Assembly (NCBI RefSeq): GCF_037201975.1
Contig: NZ_CP147520.1
Span: 6,758,001-6,822,000 of the forward strand
Length of the DNA stretch: 64,000 bases
DNA from: Streptomyces sp. TG1A-60
Lineage (GTDB): Bacteria > Actinomycetota > Actinomycetes > Streptomycetales > Streptomycetaceae
Reading direction: 5' to 3'
Position numbers and translations under genes: made by a program. The notes beneath the pieces are model-generated. The model worked only from the letters and a program-made list of their open reading frames with translations, did no database searches and was not told where the DNA came from. Positions within the stretch are counted from its first letter, which is position 1. Each line of letters begins with the position of its first letter. Of this stretch, positions 8,572-18,474 are shown one piece after another.

Positions 8572-9429
8572 ATGCCCGCCACCCCCGAGCTGATCTCCCC
8601 GCGCTCCGCCCGTGTCTCCGCCGCGCGGCGGCTCGCGAAGCGGAACTTCCGGGGAAAGGAGCACCTGTTCCTGGCGGAGGGGCCGCAGGCCGTACGGGAG
8701 GCGGCCGGGCATCGGGTGGACGGTGCGCCCGCGCTGGTGGAGCTGTTCGCGACGGTCGAGGCCGCGGAGCGGTACGCCGACATCGTGGGGGAGGCCCACG
8801 CGGTCGGCGCCCGCGTGCACCTTGCCGACGAGGCGGTCATCGCCGACATCTCCACCACCGTCACCCCGCAGGGGCTCGTCGGGATCTGCCGATTCCTCGA
8901 CACGCCCTTCCATGCGATCCTGGAAAGCCGGCCCCGGCTCGTCGCCGTCCTCGCCCACGTACGCGACCCCGGCAACGCCGGCACCGTCCTGCGGTGTGCC
9001 GACGCCGCGGGAGCCGAGGCGGTCGTGTTCACGGACGCCTCCGTCGACCTGTACAACCCCAAGGCCGTGCGCGCCTCCGTCGGCTCGCTGTTCCATCTGC
9101 CCGTCGCCGTCGGCGTGCCCGTCGAGCAGGCCGTGGCCGGGCTCAAGGACGTCGGCGTACGCGTCCTCGCCGCCGACGGGGCGGGGGACGACGACCTCGA
9201 CGACGCACTGGACAAGGGGACCATGGGCGGGCCCACGGCATGGGTGTTCGGGAACGAGGCGTGGGGGCTGCCGGAGGAGACGCGGGCGCTGGCCGACGCC
9301 GTCGTCCGGGTCCCCATCCACGGAACGGCGGAAAGCCTGAACCTGGCGACCGCCGCCGCCGTATGTCTCTACGCGTCCGCCCGTGCACAGCGTGCCTTCG
9401 GAGGGTGCCGCGCCGTCACGCCCAGCTAG
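8572..9429 (+). CDS. SpoU/TrmH-family RNA 2'-O-ribose methyltransferase
   Basis: 285 residues from ATG 8572. An N-terminal substrate-binding domain (RLAKRNFRGKEHLFLAEGPQ) precedes the SPOUT trefoil-knot domain with its three motifs: AHVRDPGNAGTVLRCADAAG (motif 1), WVFGNEAWGLPEE (motif 2) and VPIHGTAESLNLATAAA (motif 3). It transfers methyl from SAM to a ribose 2'-OH in rRNA or tRNA; the target nucleotide cannot be read from sequence. It sits between the L20 gene and the sensor kinase. A second paralogue is at 56927-57745. Confidence 0.9.
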   Translation: MPATPELISPRSARVSAARRLAKRNFRGKEHLFLAEGPQAVREAAGHRVDGAPALVELFATVEAAERYADIVGEAHAVGARVHLADEAVIADISTTVTPQGLVGICRFLDTPFHAILESRPRLVAVLAHVRDPGNAGTVLRCADAAGAEAVVFTDASVDLYNPKAVRASVGSLFHLPVAVGVPVEQAVAGLKDVGVRVLAADGAGDDDLDDALDKGTMGGPTAWVFGNEAWGLPEETRALADAVVRVPIHGTAESLNLATAAAVCLYASARAQRAFGGCRAVTPS

Positions 9430-9482
9430 TAGGGTGACGGGCTCGGGGGCCCACTGCACAAAGCGAGAGGTGGGATACGGGG

Positions 9483-10619
9483 ATGAGGGTCGGCAGGAGC
9501 AGCACACTGGGGGCCCGGGACGTGCGCGCCACATCCGCGGCCCGGCACGGTGATCTCGCCGAGCTCGGCATCGACCCCGACGACCTCCCCGACGGACTGG
9601 TCGTGGCCGACGACACCGGCCGTGTGATCTGCTTCAACGCCGCCGCCGCCCGGATCACCGCCACCCCCGCCGCCGAGGCCCTCGGCCGCCCCCTCGAATG
9701 GGCCCTCCCGTTAGAAGACCTGGAAGGCCGCCGCTGGTGGCAGCTGACCGACCCGTACGGAGGGCTCGCGATCCGGGTCGGACAGCCCGAGCGGAACCTG
9801 CTCCTGCCCGGCGCGCGCGAGATCCTGGTGTCGGCGCGCTACATCCGTACGAAGCCCACCGGGCCCGTCCGCCGGGTCGTCGTCTCCCTCCGTGACACCG
9901 AGGCCCGTCGCCGCACGGAGCGCAGCCACGCCGAGCTGATCGCCACGGTCGCCCACGAACTGCGCTCGCCGCTGACTTCGGTGAAGGGGTTCACCGCGAC
10001 GCTGCTCGCCAAGTGGGAGCGGTTCACCGACGACCAGAAGAAGCTCATGCTGGAGACCGTCGACGCCGACGCCAACCGCGTCACCCGTCTCATCGCCGAG
10101 CTGCTGGACATTTCGAGGATCGACTCCGGGCGGCTCGAAGTGCGCAGGCAGCCCGTCGACATAGGCGCCGCCGTCGGACGGCACATCCAGGCGTACGTCG
10201 CGGCCGGGCAGCCCGCCGACCGGTTCCTGCTGCGGATCGGGCAGCCGCTGCCCGACCTGTGGGCCGACCCGGACAAGATCGACCAGGTGCTGAGCAACCT
10301 GCTGGAAAATGCGGTGCGGCACGGCGAGGGAACCGTCACGATTGACGTCACGGCCTCGGCGTCCCCCCGCGAGGGGGAGGACACCGGCACGTCGGTCACG
10401 GTGAGCGACGAGGGCACCGGCATCCCGGAGGAGTCCATGAACCGCGTCTTCACCCGCTTCTGGCGGGGCAGCAAGCGCGGCGGCACCGGCCTCGGGCTGT
10501 ACATCGTCAAGGGCATCGTCGAAGCCCACGGCGGCGCCATCACGGTCGGACGCGCCCCCGGCGGCGGCGCCGAGTTCCGATTTACGTTGCCTGTGGCGGC
10601 GCCGGCCTACCTGGCCTGA
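9483..10619 (+). CDS. PAS-containing sensor histidine kinase, with a TTA codon
   Basis: 378 residues from ATG 9483. A PAS-like sensor (about 30-140, PDGLVVADDTGRVICFNAAA) is followed by the HisKA helix with phospho-acceptor His158 in ATVAHELRSPLTSVKGF, then the ATPase domain with N box Asn276 (NLLENAVRHGEG), G1 SDEGTGIPEE and G2 GGTGLGLYIVKGIVEAHGG. There are no membrane helices, so it should be cytosolic. No response-regulator gene lies next to it, so it is an orphan kinase. Codon 77 (9711-9713) is TTA, the codon read by the bldA tRNA in streptomycetes, which would make its translation developmentally timed. This last point follows from known BldA biology, not from data here. Confidence 0.92.
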   Translation: MRVGRSSTLGARDVRATSAARHGDLAELGIDPDDLPDGLVVADDTGRVICFNAAAARITATPAAEALGRPLEWALPLEDLEGRRWWQLTDPYGGLAIRVGQPERNLLLPGAREILVSARYIRTKPTGPVRRVVVSLRDTEARRRTERSHAELIATVAHELRSPLTSVKGFTATLLAKWERFTDDQKKLMLETVDADANRVTRLIAELLDISRIDSGRLEVRRQPVDIGAAVGRHIQAYVAAGQPADRFLLRIGQPLPDLWADPDKIDQVLSNLLENAVRHGEGTVTIDVTASASPREGEDTGTSVTVSDEGTGIPEESMNRVFTRFWRGSKRGGTGLGLYIVKGIVEAHGGAITVGRAPGGGAEFRFTLPVAAPAYLA

Positions 10620-10754
10620 GCACCACGGGCGCTTTCGCACACCTCAACCCCGTTAGACTCGGCCTTTGGCACCTTTGTGTCCCAAAAATCGTGACGATCT
10701 GTCCACGAGTCGGTACGGGGACCTTCAGCCAGCCAATCGGAAGCACGGGAAGAG

Positions 10755-11885
10755 ATGTCGGCACCGAATAAGTCGTACGACCCTGTAGAGGTCGAGGCCT
10801 TGAAACCGGAAGAGATCGAGCGCATGCGGGACGAGGCGCTCGCCGCCTTCGCCGCCGCGGACTCCCTCGAAGCGCTCCAGGAGGCCAAGGTCGCCCACAC
10901 CGGGGGCACCTCCCCGCTGTCCCTCGCCAACCGCGAGATCGGCGCCCTGCCCCCGCAGGCCAAAGCCGCCGCAGGAAAGCTGGTCGGCCAGGCCCGGGGT
11001 GCGGTGAACAAGGCGCTGGCCGGCCGCCAGAGCGAGCTGGAGGCCGAGCGCGACGCCCGGGTGCTGGTCGAGGAGGCCGTGGACGTCACGCTGCCCTACG
11101 ACCGCGTACCGGCCGGCGCCCGGCATCCTCTCACCACGATGATGGAGCGCGTCGCCGACGTCTTCGTCTCCATGGGCTACGAGATCGCCGAAGGCCCCGA
11201 GGTCGAGGCTGAGTGGTTCAACTTCGACGCCCTGAACTTCGGCCCGGACCACCCGGCCCGCCAGATGCAGGACACCTTCTTCGTCAAGGGCCCGAAGGAT
11301 GCGGACAGTGACGGCGAGTCCGGAGTCGTGCTGCGTACGCACACCTCGCCCGTGCAGGCCCGCTCGCTGCTCTCCCGCGAGCTGCCCGTCTACGTCGTCT
11401 GCCCCGGCAGGGTCTTCCGCACCGACGAACTGGACGCCACCCACACCCCGGTCTTCCACCAGATCGAGCTGATCGCGGTGGACGAGGGCCTGACCATGGC
11501 CGACCTCAAGGGCACCATGGACCACATGGTCCAGTCGCTGTTCGGCGAGGACATGAAGACCCGGCTGCGGCCGAACTTCTTCCCCTTCACCGAGCCGTCC
11601 GCCGAGATGGACATGCTCTGCTACGTCTGCAAGGGCGAGTCCGTCGGCAACCCCGACCGCCCCTGCCGCACCTGCTCCAGCGAGGGCTGGATCGAGCTGG
11701 GCGGCTGCGGCATGGTCAACCCGCGGGTGCTCACCGCCTGTGGCGTCGACCCCGAGAAGTACAGCGGATTCGCCTTCGGGTTCGGCATCGAGCGGATGCT
11801 GATGTTCCGCCACAACGTCGAAGACATGCGAGACATGGTCGAGGGTGACGTCCGGTTCACCCGGCCGTTCGGGATGGAGATCTGA
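10755..11885 (+). CDS. pheS: Phenylalanyl-tRNA synthetase alpha subunit
   Basis: 376 residues. An N-terminal coiled coil is followed by the class II catalytic core. Motif 1 region is [20 protein letters not shown], then [15 protein letters not shown], motif 2 as [19 protein letters not shown], and motif 3 as [18 protein letters not shown]. It charges tRNA-Phe as an alpha2beta2 enzyme with PheT. ATG 10755 follows GGGAAGAG. The stop TGA shares its A with the ATG of pheT, so the two are coupled. A TAGACT -10-like element at about 10653 precedes the gene; I see no T-box or leader peptide. Confidence 0.96.
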   Translation: MSAPNKSYDPVEVEALKPEEIERMRDEALAAFAAADSLEALQEAKVAHTGGTSPLSLANREIGALPPQAKAAAGKLVGQARGAVNKALAGRQSELEAERDARVLVEEAVDVTLPYDRVPAGARHPLTTMMERVADVFVSMGYEIAEGPEVEAEWFNFDALNFGPDHPARQMQDTFFVKGPKDADSDGESGVVLRTHTSPVQARSLLSRELPVYVVCPGRVFRTDELDATHTPVFHQIELIAVDEGLTMADLKGTMDHMVQSLFGEDMKTRLRPNFFPFTEPSAEMDMLCYVCKGESVGNPDRPCRTCSSEGWIELGGCGMVNPRVLTACGVDPEKYSGFAFGFGIERMLMFRHNVEDMRDMVEGDVRFTRPFGMEI

Positions 11886-14389
11886 TGCGGGTCCCCCTTT
11901 CCTGGCTGCGGGAGTACGTCGACCTGCCGGCCACCGAGACCGGCCGTGACGTCCAGGCCAAGCTCATCGCGGCCGGACTTGAGGTAGAGACGGTCGAGCA
12001 GCTCGGCGACGGCCTCAAGGGCCCCCTCGTTGTCGGCCGGGTGCTGACCATCGAGGAGCTGACGGAGTTCAAGAAGCCGATCCGCTTCTGCACCGTCGAC
12101 GTCGGCACCGCCAACGGCACCGGCGAACCCCAGGAGATCGTCTGCGGCGCCCGTAACTTCGCCGTCGGCGACAAGGTCGTGGTCGTCCTTCCCGGCGCCG
12201 AGCTCCCCGGCGGTTTCGCGATCAGCGCGCGCAAGACGTACGGCCGCAACTCGCACGGCATGATCTGCTCCAGCGACGAGCTGGGCATGGGCGACGACGG
12301 CTCCAAGGGCATCGTCGTGCTCCCGCCGGAGTACGAGGTCGGCACCGACGCGATCAAGCTTCTCGAACTCGTCGACGAGGTCCTCGACATCGCAGTTACC
12401 CCCGACCGCGGCTACTGCCTTTCGCTGCGCGGCATCGCCCGCGAGATGGCCACCGCGTACGGGCTGCCGCTGCGCGACCCGGCGCTCCTCGACGTGCCGG
12501 GCCCGAACGCCTTCGGCCACCCGGTACAGGTGTCCGATCCGCTCGGCTGCGACCGCTTCACCGCCCGCACGGTCACCGGACTCGACCCCGACGTCCACTC
12601 CCCGATCTGGCTCAAGCGCCGCCTGCAGAAGGCAGGCATGCGCCCGATCTCGCTGGCCGTCGACATCACCAACTACGTGATGCTGGAGCTGGGCCAGCCC
12701 CTGCACGCGTACGACCGCGCCCGCGTCCAGGGCGCCATCGGCGTACGCCGGGCCGAGGCGGGCGAGAAGCTCACCACCCTCGACGGCACCGTGCGCACGC
12801 TCGACGCCGAGGACCTGGTCATCACCGACGACCGAGGGCCCATCGGCCTCGCCGGTGTCATGGGCGGCGCCAACACCGAGGTGGACGAGACCGACGGCAC
12901 GACCACCGAGGTCGTCATCGAGGCAGCGCACTTCGACCCGATCGCCATCGCGCGTGCGGCCCGCCGCCACAAGCTGGCCTCCGAGGCGTCCAAGCGCTTC
13001 GAACGCGGCGTCGACCCACTGGCCGGTGCCGCAGCCGCCCAGCGCACGGTCGACCTGCTGGTACTCCTCGCCGGCGGAACCGCCGACTCGGGCGTCACCG
13101 AGGTCATCGCGCCCTCCGCGCCGCACACGATCACCATCCCGGCCGACCACCCGGACAAGGTCGCGGGCATGGAGTACGGCCGCGAGACCGTCGTCCGCCG
13201 CCTCCAGGAGGTCGGCTGCGACGTCTACGGGCAGGACGAGCTGATCGTCACCGTCCCGTCCTGGCGGCCCGACCTCACCGACCCGAACGACCTGGCCGAA
13301 GAGGTCATCCGTCTGGAGGGCTACGAGAACCTGCCCTCCACGCTGCCGAAGCCCCCGGCGGGCCTCGGCCTGACCGAGCGGCAGCGGCTGCACCGCCGGG
13401 TCGGCCGTGCGCTGGCCGGCGCCGGATACGTCGAGGCGCCTAACTACCCGTTCATCGGCGAGCACGTCTTCGACCAACTCGGCCTGGCCGCCGACGACCG
13501 GAAGCGCCGGGTCGTCAAGCTGGTCAACCCGCTCTCCGACGAGGAGCCCGCCCTCCGTACGACTCTGCTGCCGGGCCTCCTCGGCGCGCTGCGCCGAAAC
13601 GACGGCCGGGGCAGCCACGACCTGGCCCTCTTCGAGACCGGCCTTGTCTTCCACCCGCAGGACGAGCTGAGTGTGGCCGCACGCCTGCCCGTCGACCGCC
13701 GTCCCACCGACGAGGAGCTGGCCTCGCTCACGACCGCGCTCCCCGTCCAGCCGCGGCACGCCGCCGTCGTCCTCGCGGGCGCCCGTGAGCAGGCCGGCTG
13801 GTGGGGCAAGGGCCGTCCGGCCGACTGGGCCGACGCCATCGAGGCGGCGCGGCTGCTCGCCGGTGAGGCCGGGACCGAGCTGATCGTCCGCAAGGGCCAG
13901 TACGGGCCGTGGCACCCGGGCCGCTGCGCCGAGCTGGCGGTCGTCGTGCACGGCGAGGAGCGGGTCATCGGGTATGCCGGTGAGCTGCACCCCGGTGTTC
14001 TGAAGACCCTGGGACTGCCTGCGCGCACCTGTGCGATGGAGGTGAACCTGGACGCGTTGGAGACGGCGAGCGCCGGCGTGCCGAAGGGACCGAAGATCTC
14101 CACGTTCCCGGTCGCGACGCAGGATGTCGCCCTCGTCGTCGACGCGTTCGTACCGCACACCGAGGTCGAAGCCGCGCTGCGCGAGGGCGCGGGTGAACTC
14201 CTGGAGGCCATCCGGCTGTTCGACGTCTACGAGAACGCGGAGCAGTTGGGGGACGGGCGGAAGTCGCTGGCGTACGCCCTCCGCTTCCGCGCCGGGGATC
14301 GGACACTGACCGTCGACGAGGCGTCGGCCGCTCGGGACGCGGCGATCGCCCTGGCGGGCGAGCGTACGGGGGCCGTGCTGAGGAGCTAG
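11885..14389 (+). CDS. pheT: Phenylalanyl-tRNA synthetase beta subunit
   Basis: 834 residues from ATG 11885, overlapping pheS by one base. Domains in order: tRNA-binding EMAP/OB domain ([29 protein letters not shown]), B3/B4 editing domain ([27 protein letters not shown]), B5, the catalytic-like core ([19 protein letters not shown]), and the C-terminal ferredoxin-fold anticodon domain ([36 protein letters not shown]). Length matches bacterial PheT. Its 3' flank carries the dispersed hairpin repeat. Confidence 0.97.
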   Translation: MRVPLSWLREYVDLPATETGRDVQAKLIAAGLEVETVEQLGDGLKGPLVVGRVLTIEELTEFKKPIRFCTVDVGTANGTGEPQEIVCGARNFAVGDKVVVVLPGAELPGGFAISARKTYGRNSHGMICSSDELGMGDDGSKGIVVLPPEYEVGTDAIKLLELVDEVLDIAVTPDRGYCLSLRGIAREMATAYGLPLRDPALLDVPGPNAFGHPVQVSDPLGCDRFTARTVTGLDPDVHSPIWLKRRLQKAGMRPISLAVDITNYVMLELGQPLHAYDRARVQGAIGVRRAEAGEKLTTLDGTVRTLDAEDLVITDDRGPIGLAGVMGGANTEVDETDGTTTEVVIEAAHFDPIAIARAARRHKLASEASKRFERGVDPLAGAAAAQRTVDLLVLLAGGTADSGVTEVIAPSAPHTITIPADHPDKVAGMEYGRETVVRRLQEVGCDVYGQDELIVTVPSWRPDLTDPNDLAEEVIRLEGYENLPSTLPKPPAGLGLTERQRLHRRVGRALAGAGYVEAPNYPFIGEHVFDQLGLAADDRKRRVVKLVNPLSDEEPALRTTLLPGLLGALRRNDGRGSHDLALFETGLVFHPQDELSVAARLPVDRRPTDEELASLTTALPVQPRHAAVVLAGAREQAGWWGKGRPADWADAIEAARLLAGEAGTELIVRKGQYGPWHPGRCAELAVVVHGEERVIGYAGELHPGVLKTLGLPARTCAMEVNLDALETASAGVPKGPKISTFPVATQDVALVVDAFVPHTEVEAALREGAGELLEAIRLFDVYENAEQLGDGRKSLAYALRFRAGDRTLTVDEASAARDAAIALAGERTGAVLRS

Positions 14390-14947
14390 GAGGCTTCAGG
14401 GGGCGGGGAACCGCGGGTCTATGGCGGCTGCGGGTGGTCCGTGGCTCGTCGCGCAGTTCCCCGCACCCCTCGCAGGGGCTACGCCCCATCGAGAGGCCCC
14501 GGTCCTCACTCATCCGGGGCACAACTGCGGGGGATATGGCCCGATCGGGGCATGCGGTCGGCAGAATCGGACCGGCCCTTCGGGGCCGTTACCGCTGTCA
14601 GAGCCTGTCGGGTGACCTTCGGTTGTCAGGCGAACGGGCCCTGCTGGGTGCGATCGCAAGGTGCTGAAGGGTGCGCGTGGCAGGGTTCGGGCGCCAGACC
14701 GGAGGTCACCCGACAAGCTGAGGGCAGTACACCTGGCTGCCCCGGCGTCCGCCCGGCGGGGCCGCCGCACTGTACGAGGGGGAGCCGGCGGCCCGGCCGG
14801 CCTCTTTCGAGGCAGTCCAGTCAAACGGGCCGGAACTCTCCGCGACAGCGCGCGTACGGTACGAATTCGGGCGTTCGCTTCACACCCCGTGCGAAAGGAG
14901 AGGCGCTACGCTGCCATTCGCCGGCACCGAGCCACCGGAGGGCCTCC
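14390..14947. other. 558-bp gap with two repeat structures, no gene seen
   Basis: The first 90 bases hold an inverted pair of the dispersed repeat (about 14397-14416 and 14450-14470). At 14603-14622 and 14699-14718 is a second inverted repeat, GCCTGTCGGGTGACCTTCGG against CCGGAGGTCACCCGACAAGC (18 of 20 pair). The right arm is part of a 45-bp block found again at 47525-47569. The last 200 bases must contain the promoter of the regulator gene. In-frame codons upstream of 14948 show no protein-like features. Confidence 0.5.
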
Positions 14948-16288
14948 ATGCAGCCCAACACCCTGCTCGACGCGATCCTTGACGAGGCCGGTATCTCCCA
15001 CGCCGGTCTCGCCGCGCATGTCAACCAGGCAGGTCGCGCCCGGGGACTGACGCTGCGGTACGAACACACGGCCGTGGCGCGGTGGTTGAAGGGGCAGCGC
15101 CCGCGTGGCCAGGTACCCGACCTGATCTGTGAGGTACTCGCCGGTCGACTGCACCGGACCGTCACGCTCGACGACATCGGCCTCGGCGTGCCGGGGGAGC
15201 CCGGCTCCCAGCACGGCGCCGGGCTCTCCGGTTTCGTGGAGCGGGCCACCGCCCTGTGGCGCTCCGACGAACAGCAGCGCCCGCATGTCCTCGGTGCTCC
15301 CGCCGTCACCGGGACGCCCGCCGTGATGCCCGTCTGGGAGTGGGAGAACCCACCGGAGGACGTCGATGTGTCCCGTGGGGGTCGACATCGCGTCAGCATG
15401 GCCGACATCGAGGTGCTGCGCGCGGCCCGTACGCACTACGAGCAGATGTACCGGAAGGCCGGCGGTGTCGCGACGCGGACGAGGATCGTCGGGTTCCTCA
15501 ACGCGGAGGCCGCGCCCCTGCTGCGTGGCAGCTACACCGACGCCACCGGACGCCAACTGCACCGGGCCACCGGGGGGCTGGTGGCGATCGCCGGGATCTG
15601 CGCGTACGACTCCGACGCCCACGGACTCGCCCAGCGGTACTTCCACCAGGCGCTGCGGCTGGCGAAGGCCAGCGGGGACCGGGGGCTCGGGGCGTACGTC
15701 ATCGCGCTGCTGGTCAACCAGGCGCTGTTCATGAGGGAGTACCGGCAGGCCGTCGCTTTCGCCGAGGCGGCGCTGCGCACCGCGGGCAAGGACATCACCC
15801 CGGCGCTCGCCTCCGATCTCTACGCGATGCAGGCCAAGGCGTACGCGCACCTGGGCGACGGAACGAGTGCGCTGTCCCGCATCCGGCGGGCGGAGCAGGC
15901 CGCCGAGCGCATCCGGCGCGGCCACGAACCCGATGAGACCGGCTACGTCCAGCCGGGCCTGGTCAACGTACAGGTGGCGGAGGCGTTGCTCAGTCTCGGC
16001 GACCTGACGGCCGCGGCCGAGCACGCCGCTGCCGCCGTCGACACCCCGGCCCACGACCGGGGCCGGGTGCACCGGCTCGCGATGCTCAGCCAGATCGAGC
16101 TGCGGCAGGGCAACGCGGACAGAGCGGTGCTCACTGCCGTGGAAATGGCCGAACGGGTGCGCGGAATGGAGTCCATGCGCCTGCGTGACAGACTGCGGGC
16201 GGTACGCGAACACCTCGTGCGCAGCGGCTCCGCGGGGACCGCCGAAGCCGCCGAACTGATCGACGGAGCACTGCGCGTACCGCTCTGA
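14948..16288 (+). CDS. NsdA-like TPR transcriptional regulator
   Basis: 446 residues from ATG 14948 after a GGAGGG SD. The N-terminus (LLDAILDEAGISHAGLAAHV, AVARWLKGQRPRGQVPDLI) is a Cro/XRE-like helix-turn-helix of the kind found in NsdA/NsdB-type streptomycete regulators. The C-terminal 250 residues are helical repeats typical of TPR: YFHQALRLAKASGDRGLGAY, AVAFAEAALRTAG, RIRRAEQAAERI, AAEHAAAAVDT. Proteins of this class act as pleiotropic regulators of sporulation and antibiotic production. That role is known for NsdA but only inferred here, and this need not be the NsdA orthologue. It is followed by the Nudix gene after about 100 bases. Confidence 0.75.
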   Translation: MQPNTLLDAILDEAGISHAGLAAHVNQAGRARGLTLRYEHTAVARWLKGQRPRGQVPDLICEVLAGRLHRTVTLDDIGLGVPGEPGSQHGAGLSGFVERATALWRSDEQQRPHVLGAPAVTGTPAVMPVWEWENPPEDVDVSRGGRHRVSMADIEVLRAARTHYEQMYRKAGGVATRTRIVGFLNAEAAPLLRGSYTDATGRQLHRATGGLVAIAGICAYDSDAHGLAQRYFHQALRLAKASGDRGLGAYVIALLVNQALFMREYRQAVAFAEAALRTAGKDITPALASDLYAMQAKAYAHLGDGTSALSRIRRAEQAAERIRRGHEPDETGYVQPGLVNVQVAEALLSLGDLTAAAEHAAAAVDTPAHDRGRVHRLAMLSQIELRQGNADRAVLTAVEMAERVRGMESMRLRDRLRAVREHLVRSGSAGTAEAAELIDGALRVPL

Positions 16289-16386
16289 CGCCGTCCGCGG
16301 GGCGTGGCCGTGCACCGGCTGTGCGCCTGCCGTCGGAAGGTTCCTGCTGCGATATTGCCACTTACTCGGCGGAAGGTGGCAGAACC

Positions 16387-16932
16387 GTGCAGTGGACGAA
16401 ACAGAGCGAACAGACTGTGTACTCAAACCGTTGGTTCAGCGTCAATCTCGCGGATGTCGCTCTGCCGGACGGACGACACCTCGATCACTTCCTGATACGG
16501 CTGCGGCCCGTCGCGGTGGCCACCGTGATCAACGCGGCCAGCGAGGTACTGCTTCTGTGGCGGCATCGCTTCATCACCGACAGCTGGGGGTGGGAGCTCG
16601 CGGCGGGCGTCGTCGAGGACGGCGAAGCCATCGCGGAGGCCGCCGCCCGCGAACTGGAGGAGGAGACCGGATGGCGGCCGGGACCCCTGCGCCACCTGAT
16701 GAGCGTCGAGCCCTCCAACGGGCTCACCGACGCCCGGCACCACATCTACTGGGCCGACGAGGGCGCGTACGTCGGTCACCCGGTGGACGACTTCGAGTCG
16801 GACCGCAGGGAATGGGTTCCCCTCAAGCTCGTTCCCGACATGGTCGCCCGCGGCGAGGTCCCGGCCGCCAACATGGCAGCCGCACTGCTCCTGCTGCACC
16901 ACCTGCGCCTCGGACAGGACGCCAAGCCCTGA
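16387..16932 (+). CDS. Nudix hydrolase
   Basis: 181 residues from GTG 16387, preceded by GGAAGGTGG. The Nudix box is intact: GVVEDGEAIAEAAARELEEE then TGW, matching Gx5Ex7REUxEExGU. The upstream fold VATVINAASEVLLLWRHRF and the DSWGWELAAG segment resemble ADP-ribose pyrophosphatase-type enzymes. Substrate is probably a nucleoside diphosphate linked to another group, but this is not determined by the motif. It is close behind the NsdA-like gene and may be cotranscribed. Confidence 0.88.
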   Translation: MQWTKQSEQTVYSNRWFSVNLADVALPDGRHLDHFLIRLRPVAVATVINAASEVLLLWRHRFITDSWGWELAAGVVEDGEAIAEAAARELEEETGWRPGPLRHLMSVEPSNGLTDARHHIYWADEGAYVGHPVDDFESDRREWVPLKLVPDMVARGEVPAANMAAALLLLHHLRLGQDAKP

Positions 16933-16958
16933 ACCCCGTCGCGTCCCGCCCCGGGGAG

Positions 16959-17216
16959 CTAGCGGCCCAGTGCCTGCCAGATGGACACCACCAGGGCACC
17001 CAGGGCAGTGAGCGCCGCGACCGAGGGCAGCGGCCAGCGGGAGTGCTCCAGGGTGACGAGCCGTGTGTTCAGGTCGTCCAGTTCCTTGGCGGTCTGTTCG
17101 GCGCGGTGGCTCAGCAGGGTCAGCCCTCCTTCGACGCGTGCGTGCGCCACATCCAGGCGACGGCGTAACTCTGCGGTTTCGCCGTGGAGCACGGGATGCT
17201 CGGGGTCGATGGCCAC
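16959..17216 (-). CDS. Small tail-anchored coiled-coil protein with a TTA codon
   Basis: 85 residues if started at GTG 17216, chosen because AGAGGAG lies seven bases upstream; a longer in-frame start at 17270 has no comparable SD. The middle (ETAELRRRLDVAHARVEGGL, HRAEQTAKELDDLNTRLVTL) is a heptad-rich coiled coil. The C-terminus is one membrane helix (SVAALTALGALVVSIWQALG). Codon 17 (17168-17166) is TTA, so expression may depend on bldA tRNA. I recognise no family. It is convergent with the Nudix gene. Confidence 0.6.
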   Translation of the reverse strand: MAIDPEHPVLHGETAELRRRLDVAHARVEGGLTLLSHRAEQTAKELDDLNTRLVTLEHSRWPLPSVAALTALGALVVSIWQALGR

Positions 17217-17345
17217 AAGCCCGCTCCTCTCTGTAGTCGTCACATCCCTTGCATGCGCACGTGAAGTCAACTCCCCTGGTGGGCGTGTGGGGAGAGTGTG
17301 CGCACGGCATATGCGTGTCCGCCGCGCACACGGTGTGTGAATACG

Positions 17346-17380
17346 ACGGGCCCGGCACCGTTGTCCGGTGCCGGGCCCGT
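17346..17380 (-). terminator. Terminator downstream of the 3-hydroxybutyryl-CoA dehydrogenase gene
   Basis: A perfect 14-bp stem, ACGGGCCCGGCACC (17346-17359) with GGTGCCGGGCCCGT (17367-17380), and a 7-base loop lie 40 bases past the stop of the minus-strand gene. Confidence 0.75.
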
Positions 17381-17420
17381 GCGGAAAGGGAACCGACCGT
17401 CCGCAGCCGGTCGGCGACGA

Positions 17421-18296
17421 TCAGGTGTACGAGTAGAAGCCCGACCCGGTCTTCCGGCCCAGCCGGCCCGCGTCGACCATGCGCTGGAGCAGCGGGGGAG
17501 CGGCGTACAGCGGTTCCTTGTACTCCTCGTACATCGAGTGGGCGATGGAGACGATGGTGTCCAGGCCGATCAGGTCGGACAGCTTCAGCGGGCCCATCGG
17601 GTGGGCGCAGCCCAGCTCCATGCCGTTGTCGATGTCCTCGCGGCCCGCGATGCCCGACTCGAACATCCGGATCGCGGAGAGCAGATACGGCACCAGCAGC
17701 GCGTTGACGACGAAGCCTGAGCGGTCCTGGGCGCGGACGGCGTGCTTGCCGAGCACCTTCTCGGCGAACAGCTGCGCCCGGCTGAGAGTGCCCTCGGAGG
17801 TGGTGAGCGCCGGGATCAGCTCGACGAGCTGCTGCACCGGGGCCGGATTGAAGAAGTGGATGCCGATGACGTGGTCGGGCCGGGAGGTGGCGACGGCGAG
17901 CTTCACCAGCGGGATGGAGGAGGTGTTGGAGGCGAGGATCGCGTCCGGGCGGGTCACCACCTGGTCGAGCACCTGGAAGATCTGCGTCTTCACCTGCTCG
18001 CTCTCCACGACCGCCTCGATGACGAGGTCACGGTCGGAGAACTCGCCGAGGTCGGTGGTGAAGCTCAGGCGTGCCTGCGTGGCGTCCCGCTCCTCCTCGG
18101 TGATCTTGCCGCGCTCGGCCGCCTTGGACAGGGAGTTGTACAGCCGGGTACGGCCGATCTCCAGGGCCTCGCCGTTGGTCTCGGCGACCTTGACGTCCAG
18201 TCCGGCGCGGGCGCACACCTCGGCGATGCCCGCTCCCATCTGGCCGCAGCCCACGACTCCGACTCGCGCGAGATCTCCCGTTGGGAAGTCCGTCAC
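17421..18296 (-). CDS. 3-hydroxybutyryl-CoA dehydrogenase
   Basis: 291 residues from GTG 18296. The Rossmann NAD(P)-binding motif is VGVVGCGQMGAGIAEVCARA. The catalytic histidine region is HVIGIHFFNPAPVQQLVELI, with the serine loop ILASNTSSIPLVKLA and the C-terminal dimer domain starting RSGFVVNALLVPYLLSAIRM and ending LGRKTGSGFYSYT. It interconverts acetoacetyl-CoA and 3-hydroxybutyryl-CoA, feeding PHB-type or ethylmalonyl-CoA metabolism in streptomycetes. It appears monocistronic with its own terminator and is divergent from the GHL10 gene. Confidence 0.93.
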   Translation of the reverse strand: MTDFPTGDLARVGVVGCGQMGAGIAEVCARAGLDVKVAETNGEALEIGRTRLYNSLSKAAERGKITEEERDATQARLSFTTDLGEFSDRDLVIEAVVESEQVKTQIFQVLDQVVTRPDAILASNTSSIPLVKLAVATSRPDHVIGIHFFNPAPVQQLVELIPALTTSEGTLSRAQLFAEKVLGKHAVRAQDRSGFVVNALLVPYLLSAIRMFESGIAGREDIDNGMELGCAHPMGPLKLSDLIGLDTIVSIAHSMYEEYKEPLYAAPPLLQRMVDAGRLGRKTGSGFYSYT

Positions 18297-18474
18297 ATCG
18301 TCCCTTTCACTGGTCCACGTGCCTGGCAGACACCCCTGGTGTGGGCCTGCGCCAAACCTGCACGTTACCCGCGACGGCTACCGCGCAGTATTCCGGGTGT
18401 CACATGGAAGGCTTGGTGCGAACGGTCCGCGACGGGGCGGACACGCACGGGAAGCGGCAGGCGGAGGTACGACG

